Below are positions 60,115 through 64,000 of a DNA stretch of 64,000 nt, piece after piece. The notes beneath the pieces are model-generated. The model was given only the letters and a program-made list of their open reading frames with translations, was not told the origin of the DNA and searched no databases. How positions within the stretch are numbered: position 1 is the stretch's first letter; every line of letters begins with the position of its first letter. Source of the stretch: CAVYXF01 sp963772335. Lineage in GTDB: Bacteria; Pseudomonadota; Alphaproteobacteria; Rhizobiales; Rhodomicrobiaceae. The position numbers and the translations under genes were made by a program. The DNA is taken from NCBI GenBank assembly GCA_963772335.1, contig CAVYXF010000008.1:1-64000 (forward strand), written 5' to 3'.

Positions 60115-60792
60115 CTAACGTTCGCGCTCGACAATGCGGCGGGTGAGTTGCTCGGCATAGCCGGTCATGGCGTTCACCGCCTCCAGTGCAATGGTCTCGT
60201 CGCCCGTGGCCACAGCGCGCAGCAGATCGGAGTGCAGCTGCGTCACGAGCGGCAGGTCCTCCAGATCGCGATGATAGCGGAAATAGAACCGGCGGGTGAG
60301 GATGTGCAGCGGTTCCAGCGCCGTGGCGGCGAATGGATTTCCGGCGATCTCGGCAAGCAGCTCCTTATAGATGAATTGCTTGGCCATGAAGGCGAGAATG
60401 TCCTCCATGCGCCCGGTCTCGATCAGCTCCTCCGCCAGTTGCAGGAGCTTGCGCTTGTCCGAGGGCAGGATGCGCCGTGTCGCGCGCATGGCGATGAGGC
60501 GCTCCAGCTCGCGCCGGGTCTCGATCACCAGCAGCTGCATTTGCGTGTCGATCGGCGAGATAATGATGCCGTGCCCGCGCACAATCCGCACGACATGGCC
60601 TGCAGCAAGACGCTGCAGCGCCTCGCGCACTGGCGTTCGTCCGATCGAGACGGCCTCGGCAATCGCGGGCTCCGACCAGGTGCTGCCCGGCGGAAAGACA
60701 AGCGTCACGATGCGCTCCTCGATCCTGCGAAAGGCCTCGGAAGAGAGCGGCTCGCCAGACTTGCCCTCGCCCTGCAACAACTGCGCGGTCAC
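60115..60792 (-). CDS. GntR-family (FCD) transcriptional regulator
   Basis: 225 residues: winged helix (SEPAIAEAVSIGRTPVREAL) and FCD domain (TRRELERLIAMRATRRILPS, LEDLPLVTQLHSDLLRAVAT). It precedes the TRAP/CoA gene row on the same strand and most likely controls it in response to the imported acid or its CoA ester. Confidence 0.86.
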   Translation of the reverse strand: MTAQLLQGEGKSGEPLSSEAFRRIEERIVTLVFPPGSTWSEPAIAEAVSIGRTPVREALQRLAAGHVVRIVRGHGIIISPIDTQMQLLVIETRRELERLIAMRATRRILPSDKRKLLQLAEELIETGRMEDILAFMAKQFIYKELLAEIAGNPFAATALEPLHILTRRFYFRYHRDLEDLPLVTQLHSDLLRAVATGDETIALEAVNAMTGYAEQLTRRIVERER

Positions 60793-61129
60793 CTTTGCAA
60801 CTCCTTGAGAAGCGAATTGAGCGAGCGTTGCTCGACGCTATTCATCGCGTGATGTTACTCGCTGATCTCACTGCCGCGTGTCAACGTGGGAGACGAGATC
60901 GCAGGCTCATCCATCCGCGGCTCCCGCAACAATCATCCTGTTCCCAGGCGATCCGCAGCTCTTCCTAGGGCGATGGTACAGGCTGGTGCAATTCTGGGGT
61001 AGGAATGCCCGTGCGATGGGCTCGCAGCAATTGACGCCGGTCAACCGGAAGAGTTTGATCAGCGTCAAGGAATGTTTTTTGGCCTGCTTGTCAAATCGGC
61101 CATTGGTGAGGAAGCACAAGGAGACAGTC
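60793..61129. other. Intergenic region with promoter for the former sugar ABC operon
   Basis: No gene was recognised. It holds the start of the GntR gene on one side and, at its right end, CACAAGGAGACAGTC, the ribosome site of the truncated sugar-binding protein gene. It shows no feature of its own beyond that. Confidence 0.5.
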
Positions 61130-61246
61130 ATGGGTCATTTTCAAAGGATGCTTGGCGCGGCGGCAATCATGCTTGCCGCAGGCTTGCCGAGTATGGCGAA
61201 CGCGGGTGGGACGGTGGAAGTCCTGCATTGGTGGACGTCGCCGTGA
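61130..61246 (+). pseudogene. 5' remnant of a sugar ABC transporter binding-protein gene
   Basis: A well-placed ATG (AAGGAG 7 nt upstream) begins a signal peptide (MGHFQRMLGAAAIMLAAGLP) and mature start GGTVEVLHWWTSP, the classic opening of sugar-binding proteins. Translation ends after 38 residues. The rest of the gene, and any permease genes, are missing; the sequence switches to the end of an ATPase gene near 61235. Confidence 0.75.
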
Positions 61247-61734
61247 TGGACAACGGGCACATCCGGCAGTTCGCCTCGCCCGAGGACATTTACGAGAACC
61301 CGACCGACCTGTTTGTCGCTGGCTTCATGGGCTCGCCGCCGATGAACATCGTGACAGGGCGCGTCGTCCGGGGCAGCGCCTGCATGATCGAAATCGCCGA
61401 CGGCGCGGAAACGATACGCTTTCCTGCTCCTCCGCAATCGGAGGACAAGCTTGCCCGCTATGTGGATCAGGAGATCATGCTCGGCATGCGGCCGGAGACG
61501 ATCGGCCGTGCCGAAGCGGACGCCACGGCGCCGCATCTGTTCGCTTTCGAGCGTGTCATCGATGTGGTCGAGCCAACCGGCCCCGATACCATGCTGGTCT
61601 TCACACTCGGTGGCCAGGAGGCCATCGCCCGCGTCCGTCCGGAGGACCGCGCGCCTGCCGGAACCTCCTACCGCTTCATGGTGGACATGCACAAAGCCAA
61701 GATATTTGATGCCACGACTGGAAACCGCCTTTGA
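61243..61734 (+). pseudogene. 3' remnant of a MalK/UgpC-type ATPase gene
   Basis: About 160 residues equivalent to the C-terminal regulatory part of sugar ABC ATPases: MDNGHIRQFASPEDIYENPT, then a TOBE domain (LGMRPETIGRAEADATAPH). The Walker and signature motifs are absent. It joins directly to the binding-protein remnant, which shows that one deletion removed about 3-4 genes of a sugar importer. Confidence 0.75.
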
Positions 61735-61781
61735 GCCGGGCGCTCAGTGATTCCCTCGAGGTCCGTAGCTGGCCGGTGGGC

Positions 61782-64000
61782 ATGTTCGATTTCCTGACCG
61801 ATCGCCTGGTGAAGCGGACGCTGATCGCCATTGCCTTGGGGGGTCTGATCCTTGGAGGCGCGGCTTGGCTGACCGGTCACCCGGAGCTGGCCGGGGCGAT
61901 CTGGGCTGCAGGCACAATTCCAGTCGTCGCCGGCCTTGCCATTTCGATAGGGCGCGATCTTCTCGCTGGGCGACTGGGTGTCGATGCCGTCGCGCTGGTC
62001 TCTATGTCGGCCGCGCTACTCCTTGGCGAAACGCTCGCGGGCGTCGTGGTTGCGGTGATGTATGCTGGCGGCAACCTGCTGGAAGATTTTGCTGTTGCCC
62101 GCGCGGAGCGGGACCTGAAGTCGCTTGTCGATCGCGCGCCGCGTATCGCCCATCGGCGGCTCGGGAAGGCAATCGAAGATATTCCGATCGACGAGGTCGC
62201 AGTTGGCGATACCATTCTGATCAGGGCGGGCGAGGTGGTGCCGATTGATGGCGTCGTGCTCGGCGAAAGTGCTACGCTCGACGAGGCGGCGCTTACGGGC
62301 GAGCCGATCCCCGCCGTGCGCAGGAGGGGCGAACCCGCTTATAGCGGCACGATCAATGCGGGGGACAGCTTCGAGATGCAGGCGACCGCTGTCGCGGGCG
62401 AGAGCGCCTATGCCGGTATCGTCCGCATGGTCGCCGCCGCGCAAACGGCGAAAGCGCCTTTCATTCGCCTTGCCGATCGCTTCGCGCTGCTCCTGCTGCC
62501 GGCGACGCTGTTGCTCGCAGGCGCCGCCTGGCTCCTGTCGGGCGATCCGATCCGCGGCCTTGCCGTGCTGGTGGCTTCAACGCCCTGTCCCCTGATCCTG
62601 GCCGCGCCAGTGGCGTTCATCGCGGGCGTATCGCGCGCCGCGCGTCTTGGCATTCTGATCAAGGGCGGAGGACCGCTGGAGGCGCTCGCCGGCACCCACA
62701 CCGTGATGTTCGACAAGACCGGTACGCTGACCATCGGCGGGGCGCGGCTTCTCGCCATCGAGACAGCGCCGGGCGTCAGCGCCGATGAGGTGCTGCGGCT
62801 TGCCGGCTCGCTGGAGCAGGCCTCTCACAACGTGGTGGCGGCTGCAATCGTCTCTGCCGCCCGCGACAGGGGGCTTACGCTCGATGCGCCGCACAAGGTG
62901 CGCGAGACCATGGGCTCTGGCCTCGAGGGGTATGTCGGCGGCAAATTCGTGCGGGCCGGCGCTCGCCAGCTCATTTGCGGGCCGGGGCGGCAAGAAGCAT
63001 GGGCAATGCGGGCGCTCAGGCGCGCATCCTGGCGCTCGGCGCTCAGCGTGTTCGTCAGCGTCGATGGACGGCTGATCGGGGCGATATTGCTTGCCGATGC
63101 GCTTCGACGCGAGACGCCGCGAGCCGTGCAGGCACTGCGGGCCGCCGGTGTATCCCGCATCGTCATGCTCACCGGAGACCGCGCCGACGCGGCCGAGACC
63201 ATCGCTGCCGCACTGGACCTCGATGCCGTCCTCGCCGACCGGCTGCCCTCCGATAAGGTCGAAGCGGTCACGACCGAGCAGAAGCTCCATCCGACGTTGA
63301 TGGTGGGCGATGGCATCAATGACGCGCCGGCCCTTGCGGCGTCGGGCGTCGGCATCGCCATGGGCGCAAGAGGCGCCAGCGCGTCGTCGGAAGCCGCTGA
63401 CGTCGTCATTCTGGTGGATCGGCTCGACCGGGTTTCCGATGCCATCGCCATAGCGCGGCGCTCGCATCGTATCGCGCTGGAGAGCATCGGCGCGGGGATG
63501 GCATTGTCCGGCATCGCGATGTTTGCCGCGGCGTTCGGCTGGCTGACGCCGGTTGCCGGCGCCTTGACCCAGGAAGCGATTGACGTTGCGGTGATCCTCA
63601 ATGCCTTACGGGCGTTGACGCCCGGCTGGCACTTCGCGCGGAAAACCATGCAGCCCTCGGTCGCGCAGACCCTGCATCTGGACCACCAAACCCTCGAGAC
63701 GAGCCTGGACAGACTGCGTGAAATCGCCGACGCACTGGAGGATGCGCTTCCCGAACCGGCAGTTGCCCTTATTGCCGAAGCGAATGAGCTCGTTTCTAAA
63801 CGGATCGCGCAGCACGAGCGGCAGGACGAGAGCACCGTCTATCCGAGCCTCTCGCGGTTTCTGCGCGATGGTCATGGCCTTGCCGCGATGAGCCGCGCGC
63901 ACCGCGAAATCTTGCATCTGGCGCGCCTCCTCGCCCGCCTTTCGGACGGACTCGCGCCTGAGGATGCCGACCGGTATCTGATCCGCGATGCCCAGCGGAT
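61782..64000 (+). CDS. P1B-5-type metal-transporting ATPase with hemerythrin-like C-terminus (3' end outside window)
   Basis: Open from ATG 61782 (a TTG at 61731 is possible) to the window edge, over 739 residues. Landmarks: TGEP at about 172, the metal-binding helix with TPCP at 267-270 (P1B-5 type), DKTGT at 311-315, GDGINDAPAL near 509. From 632 on, HLDHQTLETSLD, HERQDESTVYPS and SRAHREILHLAR form a hemerythrin/HHE-like metal site. The known Sinorhizobium Nia pump (Ni/Fe export) has this same layout. The usual Ser-x-His-Pro element reads SHNVV here. There are no N-terminal CxxC metal domains. It would export Fe(II) or Ni(II) across the inner membrane. Confidence 0.85.
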   Translation, partial: MFDFLTDRLVKRTLIAIALGGLILGGAAWLTGHPELAGAIWAAGTIPVVAGLAISIGRDLLAGRLGVDAVALVSMSAALLLGETLAGVVVAVMYAGGNLLEDFAVARAERDLKSLVDRAPRIAHRRLGKAIEDIPIDEVAVGDTILIRAGEVVPIDGVVLGESATLDEAALTGEPIPAVRRRGEPAYSGTINAGDSFEMQATAVAGESAYAGIVRMVAAAQTAKAPFIRLADRFALLLLPATLLLAGAAWLLSGDPIRGLAVLVASTPCPLILAAPVAFIAGVSRAARLGILIKGGGPLEALAGTHTVMFDKTGTLTIGGARLLAIETAPGVSADEVLRLAGSLEQASHNVVAAAIVSAARDRGLTLDAPHKVRETMGSGLEGYVGGKFVRAGARQLICGPGRQEAWAMRALRRASWRSALSVFVSVDGRLIGAILLADALRRETPRAVQALRAAGVSRIVMLTGDRADAAETIAAALDLDAVLADRLPSDKVEAVTTEQKLHPTLMVGDGINDAPALAASGVGIAMGARGASASSEAADVVILVDRLDRVSDAIAIARRSHRIALESIGAGMALSGIAMFAAAFGWLTPVAGALTQEAIDVAVILNALRALTPGWHFARKTMQPSVAQTLHLDHQTLETSLDRLREIADALEDALPEPAVALIAEANELVSKRIAQHERQDESTVYPSLSRFLRDGHGLAAMSRAHREILHLARLLARLSDGLAPEDADRYLIRDAQR

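Noticed and set aside
1..64000. CRISPR arrays, rRNA and tRNA genes
   Set aside because: No regularly spaced short direct repeats and no recognisable tRNA or rRNA sequence were found by eye; the repeats present are palindromic and irregularly spaced.

Overview
The window is GC-rich DNA from an alphaproteobacterium, most likely a member of the Hyphomicrobiales (Rhizobiales). The evidence is the choXWV/betIBA choline locus, the gbcAB-dgcAB-ETF betaine locus with GlxA-type regulators, many polyamine-type ABC and TRAP importers, rhizobial-style palindromic repeats, and a P1B-5 metal ATPase with a C-terminal hemerythrin-like domain. No rRNA, tRNA, CRISPR array or phage block was recognised. Layout. 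1-10.5 kb (+): a betaine demethylation cluster, dgcA (cut by the window edge), an IS4-family insertion, dgcB, a fused EtfA-EtfB reading frame, gbcA (apparent frameshift) and gbcB. 10.7-14.4 kb: an orphan RhuM-family gene and two GlxA/GbdR-type AraC regulators. 14.5-17.7 kb: a glycine-betaine/proline ABC importer. 17.8-20.7 kb (-): a GGDEF-EAL protein split by a frameshift. 21.4-25.5 kb (-): a PotABCD-type importer, divergent from a HisD-family dehydrogenase. 27.1-35.5 kb: a second PotABCD-type importer whose SBP and permeases are separated from its likely ATPase (next to a pyroglutamyl peptidase) by an IS5-family element carrying a nested IS91-family element. 35.5-42.8 kb: betA, betB (three frameshifts) and betI on the minus strand, and choXWV on the plus strand, with two BetI-like operators between. 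42.8-46.6 kb: small and decayed genes. 46.7-60.8 kb: a fatty-acid-hydroxylase-type membrane protein and a large minus-strand catabolic cluster with two complete TRAP transporters, a CoA-transferase, enoyl-CoA hydratase pieces, an acyl-CoA dehydrogenase, an FAD oxidoreductase and two GntR/FCD regulators. 61.1-61.7 kb: a deletion scar of a sugar ABC operon. 61.8 kb to the end: the P1B-5 ATPase. Together the genes describe uptake of quaternary amines and organic acids. The choline route runs ChoXWV, BetA, BetB, then GbcAB, DgcAB and ETF towards sarcosine, with OpuA-type uptake feeding glycine betaine. Several steps look broken or remodelled (betB, gbcA, the ETF fusion, the IS between dgcA and dgcB), and five deletion scars or remnants lie elsewhere. 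Either this region is decaying or the assembly has residual indels. The most unusual non-coding feature is a family of four bipartite hairpin elements at 30087-30251, 45627-45800, 48530-48698 and 50699-50867. Each is two hairpins with CTAGTG-like ends separated by exactly 13 bp. Their arms differ between copies while pairing is kept, and two copies supply the stop codon of a neighbouring gene.
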